Positions 8,976 through 17,183 of a stretch of DNA of 64,000 nt are shown here, one piece after another (position 1 is the first letter of the stretch; each line of letters starts with the position of its first letter). The stretch lies in NCBI GenBank assembly GCA_035629075.1, contig DASPIK010000095.1, positions 1-64,000 on the forward strand, in the 5' to 3' direction. The notes under the pieces were generated by a model. The model did no database searches and was not told where the DNA came from. It worked only from the letters and a program-made list of their open reading frames with translations. Origin of the DNA: JAEZPW01 sp035629075 (GTDB lineage: Bacteria; Acidobacteriota; Terriglobia; Terriglobales; Acidobacteriaceae). The position numbers were made by a program, and so were the translations under genes.

Positions 8976-9090
8976 GCAGAAAAAAGACGCTTGACCCAGG
9001 AGCTCTGGACTGATAAAAATCTGACCGCTACTCTCCTTTCTTCAATGAGCCTGTCCCGTTTGTGAGAAGGGAAGTAGCAGAACGAAAACT

Positions 9091-9102
9091 GGAATCGTTT
9101 TC
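9091..9102. promoter_or_regulatory. LacI-type operator candidate GGAATCGTTTTC
   Basis: Centred on CG, with arms GGAATC and GTTTTC pairing at four of six positions. Its left 10 bases are the reverse complement of AAACGATTCC at 8825-8834. It lies 135 bases upstream of the receptor start, a position suited to repression of that gene. Confidence 0.5.
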
Positions 9103-9236
9103 GGTCCGCCAAATGGCCTCCGGAAAAGGAATTGAGGGGCCTTGATCAGACGGAGAGCGTTGGATCTACCACCTGGCGCGGCGGGGGCGAGACGGTCCCT
9201 TTGTCAGCAAACCTTTTGCGAGCTATGGAGGCAAGC

Positions 9237-12200
9237 ATGTTCAGTCCTAAGGCTCCGAGGAAATGGCAGGCCATTCTGCCGCTGATTGTTATTCTTCTCC
9301 TCGGTTGCATCTCCGCATTCGCGCAGGTCATAAACGGCTCGATCTCGGGTGACGTGAAGGACGCTTCAGGAGCATATGTTCCAAAGGCGACCGTTACGAT
9401 CAAGGCTCCGGCGATCGGCGTCAACAGAGTCGTTACAACCAATGGCGAAGGTGTGTTCGTCGCTCCCAACCTGCCGCCGGGAACGTACAACATCACGGTA
9501 TCCGCAGACGGCTTCAAGCAGTTGGAAAAGCAGCAAATCGTGCTGAGCACAGGCGACCGCCTCAACGCGGGCGACTTTGTGCTGCAGGTCGGCACAACGC
9601 AGGATACGGTTACGGTCACGGCGGAAGCCGGCCAGATCCAGATCCAGGCTGATTCGGCGGAACGTTCCGGCACCATCACCGGCGCACAGCTTAACAATCT
9701 GGCCACAAACGGCCGCATGATCTTCGATTACGTGAAGGTCCTGCCTGGCATCATCAGCACCTTCAACGGCGAGCGCTCGACTAAGGGTGGTTTGGATAGC
9801 TTCCAGGTTAACGGCGCACGCGGCAACCAGCACCAGTTGACGATTGACGGCATCACCAACATCGACAACGGCTGTAACTGCGCTACGCAGGTGACGATCA
9901 ACCCTGACGCGATCGCGGAAGTCAAGATGCTGACCTCCAACTACCAGGCCGAATACGGCAAGGCAGCGGGCGGCCAGATGGCGATCACGACCAAAAACGG
10001 CACCAACCAGTTCCACGGTGGAGCGCGCTGGTTCCACCGCCACGAACAGTTCAATGCCCAGAACTGGTTCGACAAGCAGGCGAACGCCATCGACATCCAG
10101 AATGGCAGGGAACCGGGCCACAAGATGCAGCCCTACCGATATAACTATTTCGGTTATCAGATTGGTGGACCGCTGCTAGCTCCGAAGATCAACAAGAACA
10201 AGGACAAGCTGTACTTCTTCTTCAACCAGGAGTACTACCGTCAGTTGTTGCCTGACGGATTCGACATGGTCTACATCCCGACCGTGGAGGAGATCAATGG
10301 CAACTTCTCAAATAGCACCGACGGTTACGGCCACAGAATTACGGTAAGGGACCCGCTGACGGGCCAGCCCTTTACCAACAACATCATCCCGCAGGACCGG
10401 ATTGTGCCTTCGGTTCAGCAATATTTGTTGAAGGTGTATCCGCGTCCGAATACGTCGGATCCCACGACGTGCGAAGGGTCAGTTTTTCAGGGCGGCCACT
10501 GCAACCGCTACAACTACATCACACCCAAGACGACGACCCACCCGCGCCGCGAAGATATCGGCAGAGTGGATTGGCAGGTCAACACTAACAACCGCGTGTT
10601 CTTCCGCATTATCAATAACGAAGGCACGCAGGCACTTCCCGAAGGCTTGAGCCCGCAGGGCATCTCGAACTTCCAGTTCCCGGGCGGCATGTTCCTGAAC
10701 GAGCCCGGCCGCACAATCTCGACGAACCTGACGACCAACTTCAGCAACACGCTGCTGAACGAGTTGAACTTCGGCTGGACGGTCAACAAGCAGCAAATCT
10801 ACTCGGTAGGCAATCAGGTTGCGACGTCTAAGTACGGCATCCAGATTCCGCTGGTTTACCAGGTGCTTCCAGAGACTCCGCTTCCTGACCTCGGTTTCGG
10901 GGGGATCGACAATCAGTGGGGCACATGGAGCTATCTGGGTTCGATTCCGTGGAACAACGCTGCCACGGTTATCAACTTCAACGACAACATCACGAAGATT
11001 GCCGGCAAGCACACGCTTAAGGCTGGTGTGTTCTTCGAGCGTTATCGCAAGGACCAGGACGCGTGGGGCAACTACAACGGCGAAATTAAATTCGACGGCA
11101 AGTCGAACCAGCCGTTGCAGACCACGAATCCTTACGCGAACGCCCTGCTCGGCTACTACAACACGTTTGCACAGTCGAACAGCCGCCCGCGTGGCTACTT
11201 CCGGTACACGAACCTGGAATTCTTCATTCAGGACACGTTCAAGGTTACGCATCGCCTGACGCTCGATTACGGCGTTCGTTTCGCCCACATCCAGCCGCAG
11301 CATGATGACCTGAACCGTGGCGCGTACTTCGATCCGACTTCGTTCGATCCGACGAAGGCAGTCCGGCTGTACAGGGACAATGGTCAGGGTCAGGCGTACG
11401 ATCCGGGCACTGGCGCGGTGGTCAGCAGCGCGCTGGTGGGCATGATCGTTCCGGGTTCGGGCGATCCAAACAACGGAATCGTCTACGAAAAGAACGGTTA
11501 TCCGAACGGCGGTTTCAAGACCCCGACCATCTCGTGGGAGCCGCGTTTCGGCTTCGCGTTTGACGTGTTTGGCAACGGCAAGACGGTTCTTCGTGGCGGC
11601 GCGGGCATCACGCACGATCGCTTCCAGGGCAACCCGATCTACGCTGCCGTGACCGACAACCCGATCACGATGAAGCGCATTGAAAACTCGTGGGGCAGGG
11701 TGCAGGACATTCCGACCCTCACGATGGCTGCCGTCAGCTCGCCGGTCAACGTGACCGCGTGGCAGAAGGAAGCCGACATCCCGGCCGTTTACAGCTACAG
11801 CCTTGGCGTGCAGCACGATCTGGGCTGGGGCACGGTGCTGGACGTTGCGTACGTCGGTTCGCAGTCGCGTCATCTTTCGCAGAAGTACAACCTGAACGCA
11901 ATTCCTTACGGCACGCTGTTCACGTATGCCGCGCAGGATCCGGCCAAGTACGGCGGGTCGGTGCCGGTTGACGGCGACGGCTGGATTCCGCAGATGTACA
12001 AGGATGCCGGCTACAAGTTCATGGGCCACAATGCTCTGCGTCCCAACTTCCTCCGGAAGTACATGGGCTATGCGGACATCTCGTACATGAACTTCGACGG
12101 TACGGCGAACTACAACTCGCTGCAGATTTCGGCTAACAAGCGATTCAGCAAGGGCCTTACCTTTGGCGCTGCCTACACCTGGTCGAAGACGCAGGCGACT

Positions 12201-12929
12201 TCGAGCGGCGACGGCGAATGGACCAACATCATCGACCCGAAGATTTACAGCTATGGGCCGACGAGCTGGGATCGTCCGCACGTGTTTGCTCTGAACTACA
12301 GCTACGATCTGCCAAAGTTCAGCAAGATGCTTGGCGGGTCGAAACTCCTCTCCTACTTCACGGATGGGTACACGCTGTCTGGCATTACCCAGTTTCTGAG
12401 CGGTCCGCCGGCCTATCTCGGCGTGAACTGGGACTGGTACGGTACGCAGTTCCTGATGGGGTCATGGTCTGAACCGCCTTCCTCGGTGCGCGTTGTTGGC
12501 GATCCGAACGACGTCGGTGACAACCCGTACGGCCACGTCAACCCGGCTGCCTATGCTCTGCCGCAGTTGGCAACTCCGAACCGCAAGCCTGGCGTGTATG
12601 CTCGCTCGGGCGGCACAAACAACTGGGACATGTCGCTGTTCAAGAACATCCCGCTGGGTAACGAGTCGCGCTACCTCCAGCTGCGCGTGGAAGCCTTCAA
12701 CGTGTTCAACCATCCACAGTTCTATGGCTTGAACCTTGGAGCGCAGCCCTGGGTCAACGGCTCGACGAATGGATGGGATGTCGTTTTCAACTACGACAAG
12801 GTACAGTTCGTAAATCCCAACAACATTCGCCCGGCTGGCAAACTCGGCAACATGGGTCAGTACTTTGGCGAGTACAACGGCAGCGGCAACGAGCGAAAGC
12901 TCCAGCTGGCTCTGAAGCTGTACTTCTAA
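9237..12929 (+). CDS. Oar-like TonB-dependent receptor of the glucan locus
   Basis: A 1230-residue outer-membrane receptor. ATG 9237 is chosen because GGAGG lies six bases upstream and the protein then opens with a signal peptide (residues about 1-30, ending AFAQ). Residues about 32-115 form a carboxypeptidase-regulatory-like domain (SGDVKDASGAYVPKATVTI). A plug domain follows, with FQVNGARGNQHQLTIDGI and EYGKAAGGQMAITTKNGTN, then a long beta-barrel ending in LQLALKLYF, with the terminal Phe used for barrel assembly. Such receptors import large ligands with TonB energy. Its place between LacI, GH30 and GH3 genes suggests glucan oligosaccharides. No SusD partner is present. Confidence 0.92.
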   Translation: MFSPKAPRKWQAILPLIVILLLGCISAFAQVINGSISGDVKDASGAYVPKATVTIKAPAIGVNRVVTTNGEGVFVAPNLPPGTYNITVSADGFKQLEKQQIVLSTGDRLNAGDFVLQVGTTQDTVTVTAEAGQIQIQADSAERSGTITGAQLNNLATNGRMIFDYVKVLPGIISTFNGERSTKGGLDSFQVNGARGNQHQLTIDGITNIDNGCNCATQVTINPDAIAEVKMLTSNYQAEYGKAAGGQMAITTKNGTNQFHGGARWFHRHEQFNAQNWFDKQANAIDIQNGREPGHKMQPYRYNYFGYQIGGPLLAPKINKNKDKLYFFFNQEYYRQLLPDGFDMVYIPTVEEINGNFSNSTDGYGHRITVRDPLTGQPFTNNIIPQDRIVPSVQQYLLKVYPRPNTSDPTTCEGSVFQGGHCNRYNYITPKTTTHPRREDIGRVDWQVNTNNRVFFRIINNEGTQALPEGLSPQGISNFQFPGGMFLNEPGRTISTNLTTNFSNTLLNELNFGWTVNKQQIYSVGNQVATSKYGIQIPLVYQVLPETPLPDLGFGGIDNQWGTWSYLGSIPWNNAATVINFNDNITKIAGKHTLKAGVFFERYRKDQDAWGNYNGEIKFDGKSNQPLQTTNPYANALLGYYNTFAQSNSRPRGYFRYTNLEFFIQDTFKVTHRLTLDYGVRFAHIQPQHDDLNRGAYFDPTSFDPTKAVRLYRDNGQGQAYDPGTGAVVSSALVGMIVPGSGDPNNGIVYEKNGYPNGGFKTPTISWEPRFGFAFDVFGNGKTVLRGGAGITHDRFQGNPIYAAVTDNPITMKRIENSWGRVQDIPTLTMAAVSSPVNVTAWQKEADIPAVYSYSLGVQHDLGWGTVLDVAYVGSQSRHLSQKYNLNAIPYGTLFTYAAQDPAKYGGSVPVDGDGWIPQMYKDAGYKFMGHNALRPNFLRKYMGYADISYMNFDGTANYNSLQISANKRFSKGLTFGAAYTWSKTQATSSGDGEWTNIIDPKIYSYGPTSWDRPHVFALNYSYDLPKFSKMLGGSKLLSYFTDGYTLSGITQFLSGPPAYLGVNWDWYGTQFLMGSWSEPPSSVRVVGDPNDVGDNPYGHVNPAAYALPQLATPNRKPGVYARSGGTNNWDMSLFKNIPLGNESRYLQLRVEAFNVFNHPQFYGLNLGAQPWVNGSTNGWDVVFNYDKVQFVNPNNIRPAGKLGNMGQYFGEYNGSGNERKLQLALKLYF

Positions 12930-12945
12930 TCAACCTTCAACAAAG

Positions 12946-12974
12946 GCCCGCGGCTCCGGTCGCGGGCTTTTTTT
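12946..12974 (+). terminator. Terminator after the TonB receptor gene
   Basis: Arms GCCCGCG (12946-12952) and CGCGGGC (12961-12967) pair perfectly and are followed by seven T. It lies between the receptor and the second GH30 gene, so expression of the latter needs read-through or its own promoter. Confidence 0.9.
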
Positions 12975-13013
12975 CCATACGAAGTAATTGCGGTCAGAAG
13001 AGAGGCATGAAGT

Positions 13014-14447
13014 ATGTCGAAACAACGCACTCGTCGCGATTTCTTGAAGGTAACTACAGCCGGAATAGCCGGGGCGGCGGTGATCGAAGCGCTGCCGGCT
13101 TCGGCGAAGGCAGTGATTAACTCGAAACGGCCAAGCGGTGAGATCAATGTGCGGCTGACAGCCGGAGCGAAGAGGTATTCCCAGGAGGCGCCGGTTCGGT
13201 GGCGGCCAGCCTCGGGCGGCAGCAAGTCAGCTATTCAACTGGACGCGGCGAAGACTTACCAGGATATGTTGGGCTTCGGGGCGGCCTTCACGGACGCGGC
13301 CTGCTACATGTTCAATCAACTCGCGCCCGCTGACCGGGAGAAGCTGCTCCGCGAGTTTTACGATCCGGCTGAAATGAACTTCGGTGTCGGGCGGCTTTGC
13401 ATCGGTTCAAGCGACTACGCGACGAAGGCGTATAGCTATTGCGATGAAGCCGATCCTGAGTTGAAAAGCTTTTCCGTCGATCACGACAAGGAGTACATTC
13501 TGCCGGCGCTTCGCATGGCGCGGAAGTTCAATCCGGAGCTCTACCTCCTGGGTTCACCTTGGAGCCCCCCGGGGTGGATGAAGTCGAACGGTTCAATGCT
13601 GGGCGGTTCGATGAAAAAGAAGTTCTATCAACCGTATGCGCAGTACTTCGTGAAGTTCCTTAAGGCGTACGAGGCGGAAGGCGTTCCCGTCAATTCGATC
13701 ACAACGCAGAATGAAGTCGATACCGACCAGGATGGGCGCATGCCAGCCTGCCTGTGGGGACAGGAGTATGAGATCGAATTCGTAGGCCAGCACCTCGGCC
13801 CGGCGCTCGAGAAGGCCGGTATCAATACGAAGATCTGGTTGATTGATCACAACTACAACCTGTGGGGACGCGCGATTTGCGAACTGGAAGACAAGCTGGT
13901 CAACAAGTACGCAGAAGGCGTGGCGTGGCACGGTTACGCCGGCAGTCCGGAAGCGATGTCGAAGGTGCACAACGCGTTCCCGACTAAGAGCACCTACTGG
14001 ACCGAAGGCGGTCCGGATTACACAGATCCTGCTTATCTGACCGACTGGACGAAATGGTCGGCGCAGTTTACGGGTATTCTGCGGAACTGGTCGCGCTGCA
14101 TCATCGGCTGGAACCTGGCACTGGATGAGAAGGGCCGTCCGAACATCGGACCGTTCCCATGTGGCGGCGTGGTCACCATCAACTCGGAGACGAAGGAGAT
14201 CACACGCAGCGGTCAGTACTGGGCACTTGCTCACTACTCCAAGGCGGTTAAGCGCGGCGCGAAGCGTTTCGACTCGAAAGGCGAGGTTGCCAATATCTCG
14301 CACGTGGCCTTTGTGAATCCGGACGGATCGAAAGCAGTTGTTCTGACCAATGCGGGTGCGGAAACAACAACGCGTGTGCAGATGGCGGGAATGGCTGCTG
14401 ATGTGGTATTGCCGAAAGAGTCGGTTGTGACCTTGATGTGGAAGTAG
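13014..14447 (+). CDS. GH30 family beta-glycosidase with Tat signal
   Basis: A 477-residue enzyme, predicted to be exported folded through the Tat pathway: residues 1-32 hold TRRDFLK and a hydrophobic segment. The GH30 fold spans about residues 75-475, with the acid/base in TTQNEV (E234) and the nucleophile in YWTEGG (E331), plus GSPWSPPGWMKSN. GH30 members of this type hydrolyse beta-1,6-glucan or glucosyl-beta-linked substrates. Unlike the other GH30 enzyme in the window it has no C-terminal extension. It is followed after 102 bases by the GH3 gene on the same strand, probably as one transcript. Confidence 0.92.
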   Translation: MSKQRTRRDFLKVTTAGIAGAAVIEALPASAKAVINSKRPSGEINVRLTAGAKRYSQEAPVRWRPASGGSKSAIQLDAAKTYQDMLGFGAAFTDAACYMFNQLAPADREKLLREFYDPAEMNFGVGRLCIGSSDYATKAYSYCDEADPELKSFSVDHDKEYILPALRMARKFNPELYLLGSPWSPPGWMKSNGSMLGGSMKKKFYQPYAQYFVKFLKAYEAEGVPVNSITTQNEVDTDQDGRMPACLWGQEYEIEFVGQHLGPALEKAGINTKIWLIDHNYNLWGRAICELEDKLVNKYAEGVAWHGYAGSPEAMSKVHNAFPTKSTYWTEGGPDYTDPAYLTDWTKWSAQFTGILRNWSRCIIGWNLALDEKGRPNIGPFPCGGVVTINSETKEITRSGQYWALAHYSKAVKRGAKRFDSKGEVANISHVAFVNPDGSKAVVLTNAGAETTTRVQMAGMAADVVLPKESVVTLMWK

Positions 14448-14549
14448 GAACTGTGGGGACGCACCCTGTTGCTGAGCGACAAGGGTGCGGCACCCCTTTT
14501 TTGCCCGGTCTCCGGTGACTTGGGTTCAAACGGGCGATTAGGAGAGGCG

Positions 14550-17096
14550 ATGAGGCGAGCGATCACGTCAGTCCTGCTGACAATCCTGCTGATTATCGGC
14601 GTTGTGGCGACTGCGCAGACGGCTGAGCTGTCAAAGGCGGAAATTGAGAAGCGGGTCGAGGCGATCCTGGGCAAGATGACGCTCGAGGAGAAGATCGACT
14701 ATATCGGCGGGCATAATTCTTTTTACATCAGAGCGATCCCGCGGCTGGGCGTGCCTGAACTGAAGATGGCAGACGGACCGATGGGCGTCCGCAACTATGG
14801 TCCTGCAACGGCGTTCCCGGCGGGCATTGCCATGGCTGCTTCGTGGGACACCGAACTGGTGCACCGCATCGGCGTTCAGTTGGGGAGGGACTCGCGAGCA
14901 CGAGGGGTGCACTTCCTGCTCGGGCCAGGCATGAATATTTATCGTGCCCCGATGAATGGCAGAAATTTCGAGTACTTCGGAGAAGATCCGTTCCTCGCTT
15001 CACGGCTGGCAGTAGCGTCGATCAAGGGAATTCAGAGCCAGGGCGTGATCGCGACGGCCAAACACTACGCGGCGAACAACCAGGAGTGGGACCGGCATCG
15101 CATAAGCTCGGACGTGGACGAACGCACGCTCCGCGAGATCTACCTGCCGGCGTTTGAAGCTTCTGTGAAGGAGGCTCGCGTCGGCTCGATCATGGACTCC
15201 TACAACCTGATCAACGGAGTACACGCGACCCAGAACGCGCACTTGAACATCGAGATTGCCCGAAAGGAATGGGGCTTTACCGGCATCATGATGTCGGATT
15301 GGGACGCGACTTACGACGGCGTGGGCGCTGCGAACGGCGGACTCGACCTGGAGATGCCGTTTGGAAAGTTCATGAATCGCCAGGCGCTACTTCCGGCCGT
15401 GAGGGACGGCAGGGTGAGCGAGGCAGTAATCGACGAAAAAGTACGGCGCATTGTGCGCACTGCCATTGAGTTTGGTTTCTTTGACCGAAACCAAGAAGAT
15501 TCGTCAATCTCGTTGCTGAATCAGCAAGGACGGCAGGTAGCGCTAGAGGCGGCGCGTGGCAGCATGGTCCTGCTGAAGAACACTGGCGTGCTTCCATTCG
15601 ATAAGTCGAAGGTGAAGACGGTAGCCGTGATTGGGCCGACAGCGCATCCGGCCGTAACAGGTGGCGGCGGAAGTTCAAAAGTCAATCCGTTGCTCTCGAC
15701 CAGTTTCCTGGAAGGGATCAGCAACTACGCTGGCGCAGAAACGAACGTCGTTTACAGCGCGGGCATACCGAAGCTTTCGGATATCTACGACGAGACGCAA
15801 TTCACGGTTGGCGCCGAGGGTGGCTTACGCGGCATGACTGCGGAGTACTTCAACAATACGGAACTGTCCGGTACTCCCGCGCTAACGCGCCGCGATCGGC
15901 ACGTAAACTTCCGCTGGGGACAGGCGTCGTATGTCGCTGGTGGTCCGGTGAACGACTTCTCGGTGCGCTGGACCGGTTACTTCACGCCGGATGCGAGCGC
16001 TGAATACAAGTTCTATGTGAGCGGCGACGATGGTTATCGAGTCTTTGTCGACGACAAGCCACTCATCGAACGCTGGCAAACCCAGGGCGATACTCTCACG
16101 GTGAAAACGCTCAATCTCGAGCAGGGCAAGACCTACAAGGTTCGGCTTGAGTACTTCGAGGCAGAAGGCGACTCGGTGATCGGGTTCGGAATTGGCCGTG
16201 CAACTGACCGAGCGCTGCTTCAGGCGAAAGAAGCGGCCGCCAAAGCTGATGCTGTTGTGCTGTGCATTGGTTTTGACGCGCAGACCGAAGGCGAGGGCTT
16301 TGACCGAACATTTGCTTTGCCGGGCGCACAAGAGGAACTGATCAGGCACGTGCTCGGAGCCAACAAGAACGTCGCTGTTGTCCTGGTTGCAGGTGGCAAC
16401 GTCGACATGAACGGCTGGAGCGAACAAACACCGGCGCTGCTGCATGCGTGGTATCCGGGGCAGGAAGGCGGGAGAGCGCTGGCTGAGATCCTCTTCGGAG
16501 CCGTGAACCCATCCGGCAAACTTCCGGTAAGTTTTGAACGCCGGTGGGAGGACAATCCGACCCACAACAGTTATTACGATCCGAACCTTCCGGCAGGGCA
16601 GGGCGGTGATGGACCCCGTGACACGGGAGAAGCCCGCGGTCATGTGGCCTACAAGGAAGGTGTCTTCCTCGGGTATCGGTACTTCGATAGGAGTGAAACA
16701 AAGCCAATGTTCCCGTTTGGCTATGGCCTGTCTTACACCACGTTCAAGTACAGCAATTTGAAGGTCACACCCGGGACGACGAACAACGGGACAGTCACCG
16801 TGTCGTTCGACGTAACGAACAGTGGAAAGCGCGAGGGCGCAGAGGTCGCTCAAGTCTATGTGAACGACAAGCATGCGAAGATAGATCGGCCAGTCAAGGA
16901 ACTCAAGGGCTTTGCCAAAGTTAGCCTGAAGCCTGGTGAAACAAGAAAGGTAAGTGTCACGCTGGATCGCCGGTCGTTTTCGTATTACGACGTGACGAAA
17001 AAGGACTGGACGGCGGACGCAGGTGAGTTCGGCGTGTTGGTGGGCAGTTCATCAGCGGACATCAGACTCGAAGGCAAGATCAGGCTCACGGACTGA
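14550..17096 (+). CDS. GH3 family beta-glucosidase with PA14 insert
   Basis: An 848-residue secreted enzyme. ATG 14550 is preceded by GGAGAGG and opens a signal peptide (about residues 1-23); the frame begins 27 codons earlier without one. The N-terminal GH3 barrel ends near the nucleophile in MMSDWD (about D250). The second domain is interrupted by a PA14 domain at about 425-550 (TAEYFNNTELSG to GFGIG), which in other GH3 enzymes shapes substrate specificity. A fibronectin-III-like domain closes the protein. It would release glucose from beta-glucan oligosaccharides in the periplasm. It is the last gene of the block, before a strong terminator. Confidence 0.94.
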   Translation: MRRAITSVLLTILLIIGVVATAQTAELSKAEIEKRVEAILGKMTLEEKIDYIGGHNSFYIRAIPRLGVPELKMADGPMGVRNYGPATAFPAGIAMAASWDTELVHRIGVQLGRDSRARGVHFLLGPGMNIYRAPMNGRNFEYFGEDPFLASRLAVASIKGIQSQGVIATAKHYAANNQEWDRHRISSDVDERTLREIYLPAFEASVKEARVGSIMDSYNLINGVHATQNAHLNIEIARKEWGFTGIMMSDWDATYDGVGAANGGLDLEMPFGKFMNRQALLPAVRDGRVSEAVIDEKVRRIVRTAIEFGFFDRNQEDSSISLLNQQGRQVALEAARGSMVLLKNTGVLPFDKSKVKTVAVIGPTAHPAVTGGGGSSKVNPLLSTSFLEGISNYAGAETNVVYSAGIPKLSDIYDETQFTVGAEGGLRGMTAEYFNNTELSGTPALTRRDRHVNFRWGQASYVAGGPVNDFSVRWTGYFTPDASAEYKFYVSGDDGYRVFVDDKPLIERWQTQGDTLTVKTLNLEQGKTYKVRLEYFEAEGDSVIGFGIGRATDRALLQAKEAAAKADAVVLCIGFDAQTEGEGFDRTFALPGAQEELIRHVLGANKNVAVVLVAGGNVDMNGWSEQTPALLHAWYPGQEGGRALAEILFGAVNPSGKLPVSFERRWEDNPTHNSYYDPNLPAGQGGDGPRDTGEARGHVAYKEGVFLGYRYFDRSETKPMFPFGYGLSYTTFKYSNLKVTPGTTNNGTVTVSFDVTNSGKREGAEVAQVYVNDKHAKIDRPVKELKGFAKVSLKPGETRKVSVTLDRRSFSYYDVTKKDWTADAGEFGVLVGSSSADIRLEGKIRLTD

Positions 17097-17117
17097 AGTG
17101 CTACAGCTAGACAGCAA

Positions 17118-17153
17118 CCGGGTGAATGCGTGTGCATTCACCCGGCTTTTTTT
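17118..17153 (+). terminator. Strong terminator after the GH3 gene
   Basis: A perfect 12-bp stem (17118-17129 with 17134-17145), a GTGT loop and seven T from 17147. It separates the glucan block from the converging molybdenum hydroxylase genes. Confidence 0.93.
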
Positions 17154-17183
17154 CGTGCAAGCAGACGTGGACGGCACGAATTG

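Larger units (their letters stand above)
8708..9236. promoter_or_regulatory. Long divergent regulatory region between LacI and TonB receptor genes
   Basis: No gene is seen in these 529 bases. They contain three LacI-type operator candidates (8823-8834, 8964-8975, 9091-9102), listed separately. A strong ribosome binding site GGAGG (9227-9231) precedes the receptor start at 9237. Confidence 0.55.

Noticed and set aside
10479..12281. 600-codon open frame on the minus strand
   Set aside because: It lies wholly inside the TonB receptor gene on the other strand. Its Arg/Val-rich composition is a shadow of the receptor's codon pattern and no domain is visible.
15882..16874. 330-codon minus-strand frame
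   Set aside because: Antisense of the GH3 gene and without recognisable domains.
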